This document shows, piece by piece, positions 36,165-45,631 of a stretch of 64,000 nucleotides of DNA. Source of the DNA: G963556115 sp963667375 (GTDB taxonomy: Bacteria; Planctomycetota; SZUA-567). Position 1 is the first letter of the stretch, and each line of letters opens with the position of its first letter. Position numbers and translations under genes: made by a program. The stretch is from contig OY763323.1 in assembly GCA_963667375.1 (NCBI GenBank), positions 1,054,001 to 1,118,000 on the forward strand, given 5' to 3'. The notes under the pieces are model-generated. The model saw only the letters and a program-made list of their open reading frames with translations. It ran no database searches and was not told the origin of the DNA.

Positions 36165-37265
36165 TTATTGTATAATTCCACCGGCAACTATGGTCGCATC
36201 AAAATTATAAAGTACCAGATGTTGCCCTGGTGTAGGGGCAAAAAGTTCCTTTTTGAAGGTCACGGTAATCTCCGGCGCAGAATACTCGTCGATAATGCAG
36301 TCAATCAGTTCACCGCTGGAGCGGATCTTTCCCTGCAGTCCGGCGGCTTGCTTGAGCAGTCCCGGCTGGTGTACGGTAATCAGTTCTGCGGTTACCTGGT
36401 TTTTATAGGCATCCCTGCGGGTTCCGACCATAACCTGATTTTTATCGGGGATGATTCTGAGTGCGTAGCTGGGTTCCGGCCCGAAGGACATTCCGAGTTT
36501 GCGCTGTCCGACCGTATAATGGCTGATGCCATTATGTCTGCCGACAACATTGAATTCAGTGTCGATAAAATCTCCCGCTCTGTCTCCAGTAATATCACTC
36601 AGTGCATTGCGGTAATCGCCTCCACCGGCAAAACAGAGATCCATGCTCTCGGATTTTTCAGCGACTGTAAGTCCTGCTGCTCTGGCAAGTTCTCTGGTTT
36701 CATCCTTACTGAGTTCACCCAGCGGCAGATAGAAGTGTTTGAGGCGTTCCGGTTGGATACCGTAGATAAAATAACTCTGATCCTTGTTCAGATCGGAACC
36801 TCTGGCGATGCAGGTTCTGCCTTCTTCCCTAATTATCCTGGCATAATGCCCGGTAGCAACATTTTTTATTCCTAGTTCTGATTCAATAACATCCCATACC
36901 GCTTCAAACTTGAGTTTGCGGTTGCAGTCACAGCAGGGATTGGGTGTACGCCCCTGCCGGTATTCGCTTTCAAAATGACTGATAACTTCCCGTTGAAAGA
37001 TTTGTGTAAGATCAATCCGGTAAAGTGGAATATTCAGTCTCTCGGCTACCTCTTCAACTCCGCTGCAGTCAACTACCGAGCCGCCGCCACAAGCCAGCGG
37101 GATCCGCATATTGACACCTGTGACCTCCCAGCCATCCTGCTGGAGTTTGAGCGCGGTGACACTGCTGTCAACGCCTCCGCTCATTAGAACGGCGATTCTT
37201 CTGCTGGCTGCTGCCGGGGTCGCGGCAGGAATACCGGTTACAAGCTTCAGTTCAGGACTCTTCAT
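36165..37265 (-). CDS. mnmA: tRNA-specific 2-thiouridylase MnmA
   Basis: It places sulfur at uridine 34 of Lys, Glu and Gln tRNAs. The 366 residues include the PP-loop SGGVDSSV near residues 29-36, catalytic C111 in TPNPCCDCN (nucleophile) and the second cysteine C211 in SMDLCF, which forms the persulfide. The central TVGQRKLGMSFGPEPSYAL region and C-terminal beta barrel are normal. A third Cys next to C111 is an oddity. The gene overlaps the TPR gene upstream by 14 bases and lies 31 bases before the TPR/DUF3857 gene. Confidence 0.96.
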   Translation of the reverse strand: MKSPELKLVTGIPAATPAAASRRIAVLMSGGVDSSVTALKLQQDGWEVTGVNMRIPLACGGGSVVDCSGVEEVAERLNIPLYRIDLTQIFQREVISHFESEYRQGRTPNPCCDCNRKLKFEAVWDVIESELGIKNVATGHYARIIREEGRTCIARGSDLNKDQSYFIYGIQPERLKHFYLPLGELSKDETRELARAAGLTVAEKSESMDLCFAGGGDYRNALSDITGDRAGDFIDTEFNVVGRHNGISHYTVGQRKLGMSFGPEPSYALRIIPDKNQVMVGTRRDAYKNQVTAELITVHQPGLLKQAAGLQGKIRSSGELIDCIIDEYSAPEITVTFKKELFAPTPGQHLVLYNFDATIVAGGIIQ

Positions 37266-37980
37266 AAATCTCCTTCATACCGGTGAAGAGCTTATCCTCT
37301 GTGCTCAGAGTGGTAAAGTAGTCCCGTTCGTTATCGGTCATTTCTGTTATAATATTACTGGCGGCAGATTTGTCACCGCTGTAGAAGGCCAGAGCCGCGT
37401 CGTAGGCTTTCAGGGCAATATCCGGGACGGCATGTTTCGGCCCGATCTGATACATCGGCGACCAGCGGTGAGGGCGCTGATTCTTTCTGACACGTTCGGC
37501 ATCAAGTTCTTTCCAGTCAGCGGAGGCTTTTGCGGCATACTCAAGGTCATTACTGGTGAGCCCGATACGCAGCTGCTGTTCTCTATAACCTTCATAGGCG
37601 GGTTCAAGTTTTATCGCCCAGGCGATGGCGGCTTTTGCCGCCTCTATGTCACCGCTATGGAGGCAGGATTCAGCGAGTTCGGCGAAGCCTTCGCTGTCTT
37701 CCGGCTCTAGTTCGGTATAAAGCTTGAAGTATGAGACAGCTTCGCTGAAATCTTCCGCTATGGCATTGATACGGGCTATTTTGTATATCAGTTTACTGTT
37801 GCGCTCGTTACCGTTATTTAACTCACCCAGATATTTCTTGAGCTGCCGGGTGCGGAACTCTGCGTCCTCTGCGAGCTGATAATATTCATCAGTCTCTTTC
37901 AGGCTGCTTCTCCAGATTGTAGTTATAATTTTTATGCCTATCAGCAGAGCGATAATAGTTATTATAATTGCTAGATCCAT
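37252..37980 (-). CDS. Membrane-anchored TPR protein of unknown function
   Basis: The 242-residue product begins with a membrane segment (DLAIIITIIALLIGIKIITTIW, residues 2-23). At least two TPR-type helix pairs follow (YFKLYTELEPEDSEGFAELAE and CLHSGDIEAAKAAIAWAIKL), so the soluble part should be cytoplasmic or periplasmic depending on topology. AGGAAG lies about 15 bases before the ATG, farther than ideal. It overlaps mnmA and follows cobA-hemD by 34 bases, so it is in the middle of the operon. I cannot assign a partner. Confidence 0.82.
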   Translation of the reverse strand: MDLAIIITIIALLIGIKIITTIWRSSLKETDEYYQLAEDAEFRTRQLKKYLGELNNGNERNSKLIYKIARINAIAEDFSEAVSYFKLYTELEPEDSEGFAELAESCLHSGDIEAAKAAIAWAIKLEPAYEGYREQQLRIGLTSNDLEYAAKASADWKELDAERVRKNQRPHRWSPMYQIGPKHAVPDIALKAYDAALAFYSGDKSAASNIITEMTDNERDYFTTLSTEDKLFTGMKEIYEES

Positions 37981-38014
37981 GGGTTTTTATTTTTCTTCCT
38001 AATAAGGGTATAAA

Positions 38015-39721
38015 TTATTCGGTTTTGGAGCATTCTACAGTTGCGGCTACCAGTTCCGCTAGTGTGGCCTGCTGTGCCTGGGCACTGAGAGGAAGGCTGA
38101 GTTCCTCCATGGTGGTGCTGGTTATCGGACCGATACTGACAAATTTTGGCGGTAGCTCGCGGGAGATAATGTTTTTAAGATTTTCACCGCTCATTTCACA
38201 GAAATTCCGTACGGTTGCCGAAGAGCCGAAGGTTACAATATCATAGAGCCCGTTTTCAAGTATCTCACGATTTTCCGGAGACAATGGAGCTTTGCCAATC
38301 CGGTAGGCGATTATATCATCTACCTCACAGCCAAGTTCAGCAAGTTTTTCTCTGAGCATGGCGCGGGCGTTAGAGGCTCTGAACATGATTATCTTTCTGC
38401 CGGCAATATCCCGCGTTTTAAGTTCTTCAAGCAGCGCTTCGCCGGTAAATTCTTCCGGCACGAGATCGGCGCGGATACCATTATTTCCGAGTGCATCTCT
38501 GGTGGCTGAACCGATGGCGGCTATCTCTTTACCGACAAAAATCCGGGAATCGAGATTGAGCTGTCTTATACGTTTGAATACCTGCTCTACCCCGTTTACA
38601 CTGGTAAATACCACCCATTCGTGTTTGTTTGCAACGAGCAGTCCGATACCTCGAGTCAATTCATCGCAGTCACTGAGCAGGCTGGAGAGATCGGGAAAAT
38701 CAAGATTTACCGGTTTGTCCTGTATCATTGACAGCAGTGTCGGATTGGTCTCGCGCATATAGGCAATCTTGATCAGTCCGTTGCTGATGTTCTCTTCGGT
38801 CGCCTGCCCGGCGTGATACTCTACAGGGATAAGCTTGATTGCGGGTATTTCAATAACGTCCGCACCTTCAGCTGCCAGCAGTCGGGTAAGAGTGCTCGCC
38901 TGTTCACGAGTGCGGGTGACCAGAACCTTCTTGCCCAGCAGCGGTTTTTTTTCGAACCAGTCTATCTGCTCTTTGAGATCTACAACTTTACCGATAATTA
39001 TCATTGAAGGGGCGCTGATGCCTGCCAGGGTGATTTTTTCGGCGATATTACTCAAATTACCGGTAACGGTTCGCTGTCTGCTGCTGGTTCCGCGGTGAAT
39101 TACCGCTACAGGTTCGGTCTTATCCCGGCCGCCGGTGATAAGCTTACTGCAGATCGCAGCAATATTTTTGATACCCATATAGATGCAGATAGTGCCGCCG
39201 GCCTGTGCCAGTGCCTGCCAGTCAGTCTGGGTCACATTTTTATCGGGAGTCTCATGACCGGTTACAAAGGTTACCATAGTGGAAACTGCTCGGTGCGTTA
39301 CCGGAATTCCGGCATAGGCGGCAGCTGCGATTCCTGAGGTTACCCCGGGGATTATCTCAAAATCCAGTCCGGCTTGGGCCAGTGCGATAGCTTCCTCTCC
39401 GCCCCGGCCGAAGACAAAGGGATCTCCACCTTTCAGACGAGCGACAATCTCCCCCTGGGAGACAGATTCAACGATAAGACTGGTAATCTCTTCCTGCGGC
39501 ATTACATGGTTACCCGCTGATTTTCCAACATAGATAATTTTACTGTCGGCAGGAACCAGATCCAGTAGTTCCTTTGAAGCGAGATAGTCATAATAGACAA
39601 CTGTGGCTTGCTGCAGACATTCAGCGGCCTTGAGGGTAAGCAGCCCCGGATCGCCGGGTCCGCCGCCGATAAGGTAGCAGATACCTCCAGGTTTGTTATG
39701 GGTTATATTTGTTTTCATCAT
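38015..39721 (-). CDS. cobA-hemD: Fused uroporphyrinogen-III C-methyltransferase / uroporphyrinogen-III synthase
   Basis: This bifunctional enzyme closes the tetrapyrrole ring and methylates it toward sirohaem and cobalamin. Starts at 39721 or 39718 are adjacent ATGs, with only a weak ribosome site. Residues about 10-255 are SUMT (CYLIGGGPGDPGLLTLKAAE, ARLKGGDPFVFGRGGEEA and GVTSGIAAAAYAGIPVTHR). Residues about 270-565 are HemD (RTREQASTLTRLLAAEGADV and VFTSVNGVEQVF). At 568 residues it is some 60 longer than usual fusions, because of a segment at about 305-365 inside HemD. It heads the minus-strand operon and is divergent from hemL. Confidence 0.95.
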   Translation of the reverse strand: MMKTNITHNKPGGICYLIGGGPGDPGLLTLKAAECLQQATVVYYDYLASKELLDLVPADSKIIYVGKSAGNHVMPQEEITSLIVESVSQGEIVARLKGGDPFVFGRGGEEAIALAQAGLDFEIIPGVTSGIAAAAYAGIPVTHRAVSTMVTFVTGHETPDKNVTQTDWQALAQAGGTICIYMGIKNIAAICSKLITGGRDKTEPVAVIHRGTSSRQRTVTGNLSNIAEKITLAGISAPSMIIIGKVVDLKEQIDWFEKKPLLGKKVLVTRTREQASTLTRLLAAEGADVIEIPAIKLIPVEYHAGQATEENISNGLIKIAYMRETNPTLLSMIQDKPVNLDFPDLSSLLSDCDELTRGIGLLVANKHEWVVFTSVNGVEQVFKRIRQLNLDSRIFVGKEIAAIGSATRDALGNNGIRADLVPEEFTGEALLEELKTRDIAGRKIIMFRASNARAMLREKLAELGCEVDDIIAYRIGKAPLSPENREILENGLYDIVTFGSSATVRNFCEMSGENLKNIISRELPPKFVSIGPITSTTMEELSLPLSAQAQQATLAELVAATVECSKTE

Positions 39722-39768
39722 TCTATATAGGGTATGATATTTTAGACTGTAAATCAAGTCGTAAGCTA

Positions 39769-39797
39769 TTGATAAATAAAGAATACTATGGTATAAA
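39769..39797 (+). promoter_or_regulatory. Candidate sigma-70 promoter for hemL
   Basis: TTGATA (39769-39774) and TATAAA (39792-39797) have the ideal 17-base spacing, about 55 bases before the hemL ATG, in the intergenic space shared with cobA-hemD. Confidence 0.65.
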
Positions 39798-39859
39798 TTT
39801 ATTTGCACAAAAACAGCTGAAATTTGCAAAATAGTAAGATTTAGAAAGAAGCGGTTATT

Positions 39860-41161
39860 ATGATTGATGATCTGAAGAGCAGTTCTGAATTATTTGAAAT
39901 TGCCGAACGTCTGATGCCCGGCGGAGTAAATTCCCCTGTGCGCGCATTCGGAGCAGTAGGTGGTGAACCGGTTTATATTGATTACGGCAGAGGATCAAAG
40001 CTTTATTCCTGTGAAGGCAGGGAATATATCGATTACATGATGAGTTGGGGGCCGCTTATTCTTGGGCATGCGAATATGGCGCTAACCAGTGCCATCACTG
40101 AAGCTGCAGTGAAGGGGAGCAGTTTCGGAGCGAATCATAAAGCAGAAGTGCAGCTGGCGGAGCTTATAACCGAGTGTATGCCGTCAATAGAGATGCTGCG
40201 GCTGGTAAATTCCGGAACCGAGGCGACAATGTCGGCGCTGCGGCTGTCCCGGGCGGTAACCGGCAGAGACAAGGTAATCAAATTTCGAGGCTGTTATCAT
40301 GGTCATTCTGATGCTTTTCTGATAAGCGCCGGCAGCGGGGCGCTGACGCACGGCACACCTTCGAGCCCGGGAGTAACTCACGGAGCGGCGGCGGATACAC
40401 TCTTAGCTGAATACAATGATCTGACGAGCGTGCAGGAATGTTTCAGCCTGAATCAGAATGAGGTGGCGGCAGTTATCGTTGAACCGGTGGCCGGCAATAT
40501 GGGCGTTATACCGCCGGCAGAGGGTTTTCTGCAGGGTCTGCGCGCGGAGTGCGACCGCAATGGCGCACTTCTGATCTTTGATGAAGTTATAACCGGGTTC
40601 AGGCTCGGATTGGGAGGAGCTGCCGAGTACTATGGAGTAACTCCAGATCTCACAACTCTTGGTAAAATTATCGGTGGTGGTTTGCCGGTAGGGGCTTATG
40701 GCGGGAAAAAGGAATTTCTTTCGCAAATAAGTCCGTGCGGCGGGGTTTATCAGGCGGGTACGCTTTCTGGTAATCCTCTGGCCTGTGCCGCCGGGATTAA
40801 AATGCTGGAGTTGCTTATTGAGCAGAAGCCATATCGGCGACTGGCCAATATGTGTGAGGCTCTGACCTCGGTTATGGAGGATAATATCGCAGCCAGCGGG
40901 GTCAAGGCCTGTATAAACCGGGTAGGCAGCGCCTTTACCGTATTTTTCGGGGTAGATGCCGTGACGGGATATGCCGAGGCGATGTCTGCGGATACCGCGA
41001 TGTTCGGGGCCTATTTCAGAGGAATGCTGGAACGGGGTATTTATCTGCCTCCGGCACAGTATGAGGCGAATTTTATATCAACTGTGCATACGGTTGAGGA
41101 TTTTGAGCAGACCCTGGTGGCGCAGCAGGAAGTACTGGCGACACTTGGCGCTGACGCCTGA
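39860..41161 (+). CDS. hemL: Glutamate-1-semialdehyde 2,1-aminomutase
   Basis: It converts glutamate 1-semialdehyde to 5-aminolevulinate in the C5 route of tetrapyrrole synthesis. The 433 residues are the normal size. MPGGVNSPVRAFGAVGG at the N-terminus is a strong family signature, as is the PLP lysine K269 in TTLGKIIGGGLPVGAYGG. LLIFDEVITGFR gives the PLP-binding Asp and GTLSGNPLACAAG closes the site. The gene faces away from cobA-hemD, so both can be controlled from one region. hemA, hemB and hemC are not in the window. Confidence 0.97.
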   Translation: MIDDLKSSSELFEIAERLMPGGVNSPVRAFGAVGGEPVYIDYGRGSKLYSCEGREYIDYMMSWGPLILGHANMALTSAITEAAVKGSSFGANHKAEVQLAELITECMPSIEMLRLVNSGTEATMSALRLSRAVTGRDKVIKFRGCYHGHSDAFLISAGSGALTHGTPSSPGVTHGAAADTLLAEYNDLTSVQECFSLNQNEVAAVIVEPVAGNMGVIPPAEGFLQGLRAECDRNGALLIFDEVITGFRLGLGGAAEYYGVTPDLTTLGKIIGGGLPVGAYGGKKEFLSQISPCGGVYQAGTLSGNPLACAAGIKMLELLIEQKPYRRLANMCEALTSVMEDNIAASGVKACINRVGSAFTVFFGVDAVTGYAEAMSADTAMFGAYFRGMLERGIYLPPAQYEANFISTVHTVEDFEQTLVAQQEVLATLGADA

Positions 41162-41252
41162 TTAAATATTTATGAAATAAGGTAAAATCATAGGAAAAAA
41201 TGTCTATATAGTTATAATTATACTGGGTTTGAAACAGATGAAAGGAATGGTA

Positions 41253-41894
41253 ATGAGTGAGATTTATCTCGGTAGAATTGTTGCAGTAGGGATGACAGAG
41301 GCGGGAAAACTCGCGGCTATGTATAGAGTGTCTTCCAGAAGCTTTCCAAATCGTAGAGCGCAGGTCAAGGAAGATTATGTGAGTATTGTGCCTAAAGAGG
41401 GTTTTGAAGGGGATATTTTCAAGAACCCATATATTGCCTATAACTGTGCAGCTGTGGTTGGTAATATCGCGGTGGTTAGTAATGGCAGTCAGACAGATCC
41501 TATTGTTGAAAAGCTCCGTAGCGGGATGAATATTCGTGATTCACTCATTTATTCACTGGCGGTTATGGATTATGAAAAGGATGACTATAATACACCCCGT
41601 ATTGTGGCGGTTGTGGAGAAGGGAAGTGCTAAAGGCTGGCTGGGGATTATCCGTAAAGATGGTATTGATGTCAGAGAATTTACACTTGAACCGGGAACAT
41701 GCCTGTATGTTTCCACTTATGAGCGGAATGTTCCAAACAGGCATAATCTGAGTGATTTTACAGCTGCAAATGCGGTACAGGCATGTGATTTTGTAATGGG
41801 AGAATGTGAGTTCGCCAATTTCACCAATCCGGTTACTGCGGTATGTATTGTTGAAGGTGATGCCGGTTTTGAACTTGCAACCAAGGATAAGTAG
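41253..41894 (+). CDS. purO: IMP cyclohydrolase, archaeal type (PurO)
   Basis: It closes the IMP ring from FAICAR, the last step of purine synthesis. The start ATG 41253 has AAAGGA at good spacing; several nearby starts are possible. The 213 residues match PurO in IYLGRIVAVGM, AMYRVSSRSFPNRRAQ, NPYIAYNCAAVVG, VVSNGSQTDPI and DYEKDDYNTPRIVAV. This family is best known from archaea and replaces the C-terminal half of bacterial PurH. It precedes purE by 92 bases on the same strand, so the two probably form a purine operon. The enzyme making FAICAR must be elsewhere. Confidence 0.93.
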   Translation: MSEIYLGRIVAVGMTEAGKLAAMYRVSSRSFPNRRAQVKEDYVSIVPKEGFEGDIFKNPYIAYNCAAVVGNIAVVSNGSQTDPIVEKLRSGMNIRDSLIYSLAVMDYEKDDYNTPRIVAVVEKGSAKGWLGIIRKDGIDVREFTLEPGTCLYVSTYERNVPNRHNLSDFTAANAVQACDFVMGECEFANFTNPVTAVCIVEGDAGFELATKDK

Positions 41895-41986
41895 ATTTCA
41901 GAGTAATGTAATGACTTTTACGGAATTTCAGGGTGTTTGCCACATTTGGCATTATATTCGATGGTTAAAGGGAGATATATAGTAAC

Positions 41987-42496
41987 ATGGCAGAAAAGAA
42001 GGTCGGTATTATTATGGGCAGTGACTCGGATCTGCCCAAACTTGAGGGTGCGGTCAAGACTCTCAAGGAGTTTGGGATTGAATTTGAGGTCAAGGTTGCG
42101 AGTGCACACCGTACGCCGGAGGTGGTGATGGAGTGGACGGCAACAGCAGCTGAGCGGGGGATAGAGGTGATTATCGCTGCCGCCGGTGGAGCGGCTCACC
42201 TTGCCGGAGTAATTGCCGGGCATACTATTTTGCCGGTAATTGGAGTTCCGATTGGCGGAACAGCGCTTATGGGGCTGGACAGTCTGCTCTCGATGGTACA
42301 GATGCCTGCCGGGATTCCGGTTGCTACTGTGGCTGTAGGCAGTTCCGGCGGAACCAATGCTGCGCTGCTGGCACTGCAGATAATGGCGCTAAAGCATGAT
42401 GATATCAGGGAAAAACTGCTTCAGCACCGGGTTGAGATGAAGAAGAAAGTAGCACAAAAGGATGAAGCTCTGCAGAAAAAGATTGCTGAGATGTAA
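41987..42496 (+). CDS. purE: N5-carboxyaminoimidazole ribonucleotide mutase (PurE class I)
   Basis: It moves the carboxyl group of N5-CAIR to give CAIR in purine synthesis. The 169-residue protein has the class I motifs GIIMGSDSDLPKLEGA, KVASAHRTPE (catalytic His) and AAAGGAAHLAGVIAGHT. The C-terminus is extended by a charged helix. A purK partner, normally needed with class I PurE, is not in the window. It follows purO on the same strand. Confidence 0.96.
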   Translation: MAEKKVGIIMGSDSDLPKLEGAVKTLKEFGIEFEVKVASAHRTPEVVMEWTATAAERGIEVIIAAAGGAAHLAGVIAGHTILPVIGVPIGGTALMGLDSLLSMVQMPAGIPVATVAVGSSGGTNAALLALQIMALKHDDIREKLLQHRVEMKKKVAQKDEALQKKIAEM

Positions 42497-42853
42497 TTTA
42501 TCAATATAATAGGTCAACTTAAAATATTTGAGTTCCGTATCCATTGCAAGTATAGACACAACTAATTTCTACTGTCATTTCTCTCTCTCTCATAAAGATG
42601 GTAAAACTAAGTAGTGTTTATGCCTGCGGATATGGAGCTCTTTTTTTTTGTCTGTACCTGAGGTTGAAATTTCCTGAGTGAATTTTTTTTGGGTGTGATT
42701 AGAGACGGTTATGTCTATTGATCTTGTGTTGAATATCATAGTTAGCGGTAATTCTCAGGTTATTCAAGATAAAAGTAATAGGGAAGTATGGTCTGCCGGG
42801 TGCAAAACAGCTTTAGTATCATATTAAATAATAAGTGGGAAATAATTCTGAGT
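42497..42853 (+). other. 357-base intergenic region between purE and ligA
   Basis: AT-rich, with a short TC-dinucleotide run at about 42580-42591 and T-runs near 42642 and 42687. No perfect terminator stem or consensus promoter was found. The ligA frame is open upstream to 42788 but lacks a convincing ribosome site there. Confidence 0.5.
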
Positions 42854-45391
42854 ATGGATGAGAAAATACGTGATAAATATCAGGAGCTGGCAGCAGAGAT
42901 AACCAGGCATAATCAGCTCTATTATAATCAGGCTGAACCTGAAATTTCTGACCGTGAATATGATGAGCTGATGTCTGAGCTGCAGGGACTGGAGAAGGAT
43001 TATCCCGAGCTTATACACGCTGATTCTCCGACGCAGCAGGTTGGAGCGGCAGTCGCTCAGGATGTGCAGAAGCTGCTGGTGACACATAATCCCAAGATGA
43101 TGAGTATTTCCAATTGTTATGATGATGAAGGTATTCAGAAATTTACCCGCCGCTGTGAATCACTGGCTGCAGCGGAGCTGGAATATATGACAGAGATGAA
43201 GATCGATGGCTTGGCAATATCGCTGTTGTATGAGAACGGAAAACTTGTTCGTGGTGCAACCAGAGGCAATGGCTTTGTCGGCGAGGATGTTACCGCGATT
43301 TTAAAGTATGTGAATTTGCCAAAACAACTCCGGATTTCTTCTGCAGACTCCGCCGCTGGCGGGCTGTTTGCCGGGATGGACGCTGATTTGACGGTTCCGG
43401 AGCGGCTGGAGGTGCGGGGTGAGGTTTATATGCCGCGCTGTGCATTTGAGAAGATCGTGAGTATGCAGGAGGAACGCGGCGATGAGCGGATTTTTGCCAA
43501 TCCCCGTAATGCTGCAGCCGGGGCATTAAAGACCAAGATCTTAAGCAGCAGGGAACTGGAAAAAAAGAGCCCGGCAGAACAGCAGCGGTATAAAGAAAAA
43601 CTGGAGCAGATTAAAATATCAGAACTAAGTCTTTGGGCATATTCAGTGCCTGCCCCTGAGGTATTGAAAGCCGAAACCCAGGAAGAGGCGTTGTCAAAGC
43701 TTGCTGAACTGGGGCTCCCGGTAAATCCGCTGCGAAAAATATGTAAGAGCTACGCAGAAATTTCAGTACGGAAAGAGGAACTTGATGTTATTCGTCATAC
43801 TCTGGCGTATGATACCGATGGCGTTGTGATCAAAGTAAACAGTATTGCAATGCAGCAGAAACTTGGTGAAGATGCTAAGAGTCCTAATTGGGCGGTAGCC
43901 TTTAAGTTTGAGCCTGACCGTGAAGAGACAGTGGTTCGCGATATCCGGGTGCAAGTAGGGAAATTCGGTACTCTTACACCCGTAGCCGATCTCGATCCGG
44001 TATTTGTCTCCGGCTCTACTGTCTCGCATGCTACCCTGCATAATCTGGATAATATCCGTCAGAAGGATATCAGAATAGGTGACAGGGTGCTGGTTGAGAA
44101 AGCGGGAGAAATTATACCGCAGATAGTTAAAAGTCTGCATGAGCTGCGTATCGGCTCGGAGATGGAATTTATTATGCCTGATAATTGCCCGGTATGTGGC
44201 AGTAAGGTGGCGCAGGCGGAAGGGAAGGTAGCATATTACTGCGAAAATCTTTCCTGTCCGGCTCAGCTTAGAGCGCGTCTGCTGCACTTTGTTTCACGGG
44301 AGGCGATGGATATCGAAGGTTTTGGTCCGGCGGTTATAGATGCTTTGATTGAACGGGATAAACTTCATAATGTCGCGGATCTTTATCATTTGAGTTTTGA
44401 TGATTTACGTGAACTGTGGGAGGATACTGAAAGAAAGAGACTGATTGAGTCGCTGGTTAAGAAGGGAGGAGAGTATACTCCGGTGGAACTTGAGCAGCAA
44501 GAGCTGCTGACTCTGCGGGAATACTGGAATCGTGAATTATTGCTTGCAGGACGTAAGGAGTATGTTCCCCCAGAATATAAGAATGCCGAGAATATGCTTG
44601 CGGCCTTGGAGGAATCCAAAGGGCGGGGTTTGGAAAAGCTGCTTGCCGCACTAGCTATTGAGCAGCTTGGGGCTACTGCTGCACGAATAATAGCCGGTCA
44701 TTTTAAGACTTTGGACCGGTTATACTTCGCTACAGTCGAGGAAATCTCGAGTCTGAGTGCTGGTGAGACCTTCTCGTATCGTACTCTCGGGAAGAAATCA
44801 GCAAAATTGTTATATCAGATTTTAAGAACACCAGCGGCAGCTGAAAAATTGCTGAAATCGGGACAGACGCTGGCGCGAAAACTTGAGAATCTCGGGATAT
44901 CGGGGTTTGGTGAGAAGAAACGGGAAGCTGTAGTTGAGGCTTTTGGCAACGCCCCGGAAAGACTGCTGGCAGCAACCGAGGCGGAGATTGCCGGCGTCGA
45001 GCTTGGAACTTCGGATGTAAAACGAACTCTTGGTGATGTGGTTGCGAAGTCACTGGTCGGGTTTCTGCATAATGAACGGAATCGGGAAATTCTTGAGCAG
45101 CTGAGAACTTATGGAGTGAATACCGGCAGTAGTACGGATTCAGAAAAGAGTGTTACCGGGGTTGCCGGTAAAATTTTTGTTTTGACCGGCACTCTGCCGA
45201 ATATGGGGCGGAGTGAGGCTAAAGCGCTGATCGAAAGTGCCGGCGGCAGGATTGGTTCCGCGGTATCCAGAGGTACAGATTATCTGGTGGCCGGGGAAAA
45301 GGCTGGATCTAAACTGAGTAAAGCGGAGAGTCTGGATATAACTATTATCAGTGAGGCCGAACTGCTGGAATTATGTAAGCAAAACCGCTGA
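42854..45391 (+). CDS. ligA: NAD-dependent DNA ligase LigA, enlarged
   Basis: It seals nicks using NAD+. The start is taken at ATG 42854 (MDEKIRDKYQEL), giving 845 residues against about 670 in most bacteria. The Ia domain (HNQLYYNQAEPEISDREYDELM) is present. The nucleotidyl lysine K116 lies in KIDGLAIS. A zinc site of four Cys (C445 in CPVCGSK, then YYCENLSCPAQ) follows. The HhH region (about 480-765) carries roughly 50- and 90-residue inserts, and a C-terminal BRCT domain (about 770-845, IFVLTGTLPNMGRSEAKALI) closes the protein. All catalytic motifs look intact, so it should be active. Confidence 0.94.
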   Translation: MDEKIRDKYQELAAEITRHNQLYYNQAEPEISDREYDELMSELQGLEKDYPELIHADSPTQQVGAAVAQDVQKLLVTHNPKMMSISNCYDDEGIQKFTRRCESLAAAELEYMTEMKIDGLAISLLYENGKLVRGATRGNGFVGEDVTAILKYVNLPKQLRISSADSAAGGLFAGMDADLTVPERLEVRGEVYMPRCAFEKIVSMQEERGDERIFANPRNAAAGALKTKILSSRELEKKSPAEQQRYKEKLEQIKISELSLWAYSVPAPEVLKAETQEEALSKLAELGLPVNPLRKICKSYAEISVRKEELDVIRHTLAYDTDGVVIKVNSIAMQQKLGEDAKSPNWAVAFKFEPDREETVVRDIRVQVGKFGTLTPVADLDPVFVSGSTVSHATLHNLDNIRQKDIRIGDRVLVEKAGEIIPQIVKSLHELRIGSEMEFIMPDNCPVCGSKVAQAEGKVAYYCENLSCPAQLRARLLHFVSREAMDIEGFGPAVIDALIERDKLHNVADLYHLSFDDLRELWEDTERKRLIESLVKKGGEYTPVELEQQELLTLREYWNRELLLAGRKEYVPPEYKNAENMLAALEESKGRGLEKLLAALAIEQLGATAARIIAGHFKTLDRLYFATVEEISSLSAGETFSYRTLGKKSAKLLYQILRTPAAAEKLLKSGQTLARKLENLGISGFGEKKREAVVEAFGNAPERLLAATEAEIAGVELGTSDVKRTLGDVVAKSLVGFLHNERNREILEQLRTYGVNTGSSTDSEKSVTGVAGKIFVLTGTLPNMGRSEAKALIESAGGRIGSAVSRGTDYLVAGEKAGSKLSKAESLDITIISEAELLELCKQNR

Positions 45392-45631
45392 CCTTCAGAT
45401 GAGCTGCTGGCTTTTCCTGATAAATTTTCAGTGAATAAGTCTGTTGCTTAAACCGGCCGGAAGTGCGTGGATAAAAGTTAACAGTTCTTATGAAAAGTGT
45501 TAATCGCATTTATAAAGTATTTTACTAGGATATAAATTTATTTAAAGCTTCTGGTTCAAAGTATTGCGCCGGATAAGGGGATATTATGTATAAGCAGTAA
45601 TTTTCAGAGTAGTTCTGCAAATAAGGATGAA

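Noticed and set aside
42580..42591. TC-dinucleotide run as a phase-variable repeat
   Set aside because: It is only about six units and is not in a promoter or coding frame, so it is too short to suggest regulated slippage.
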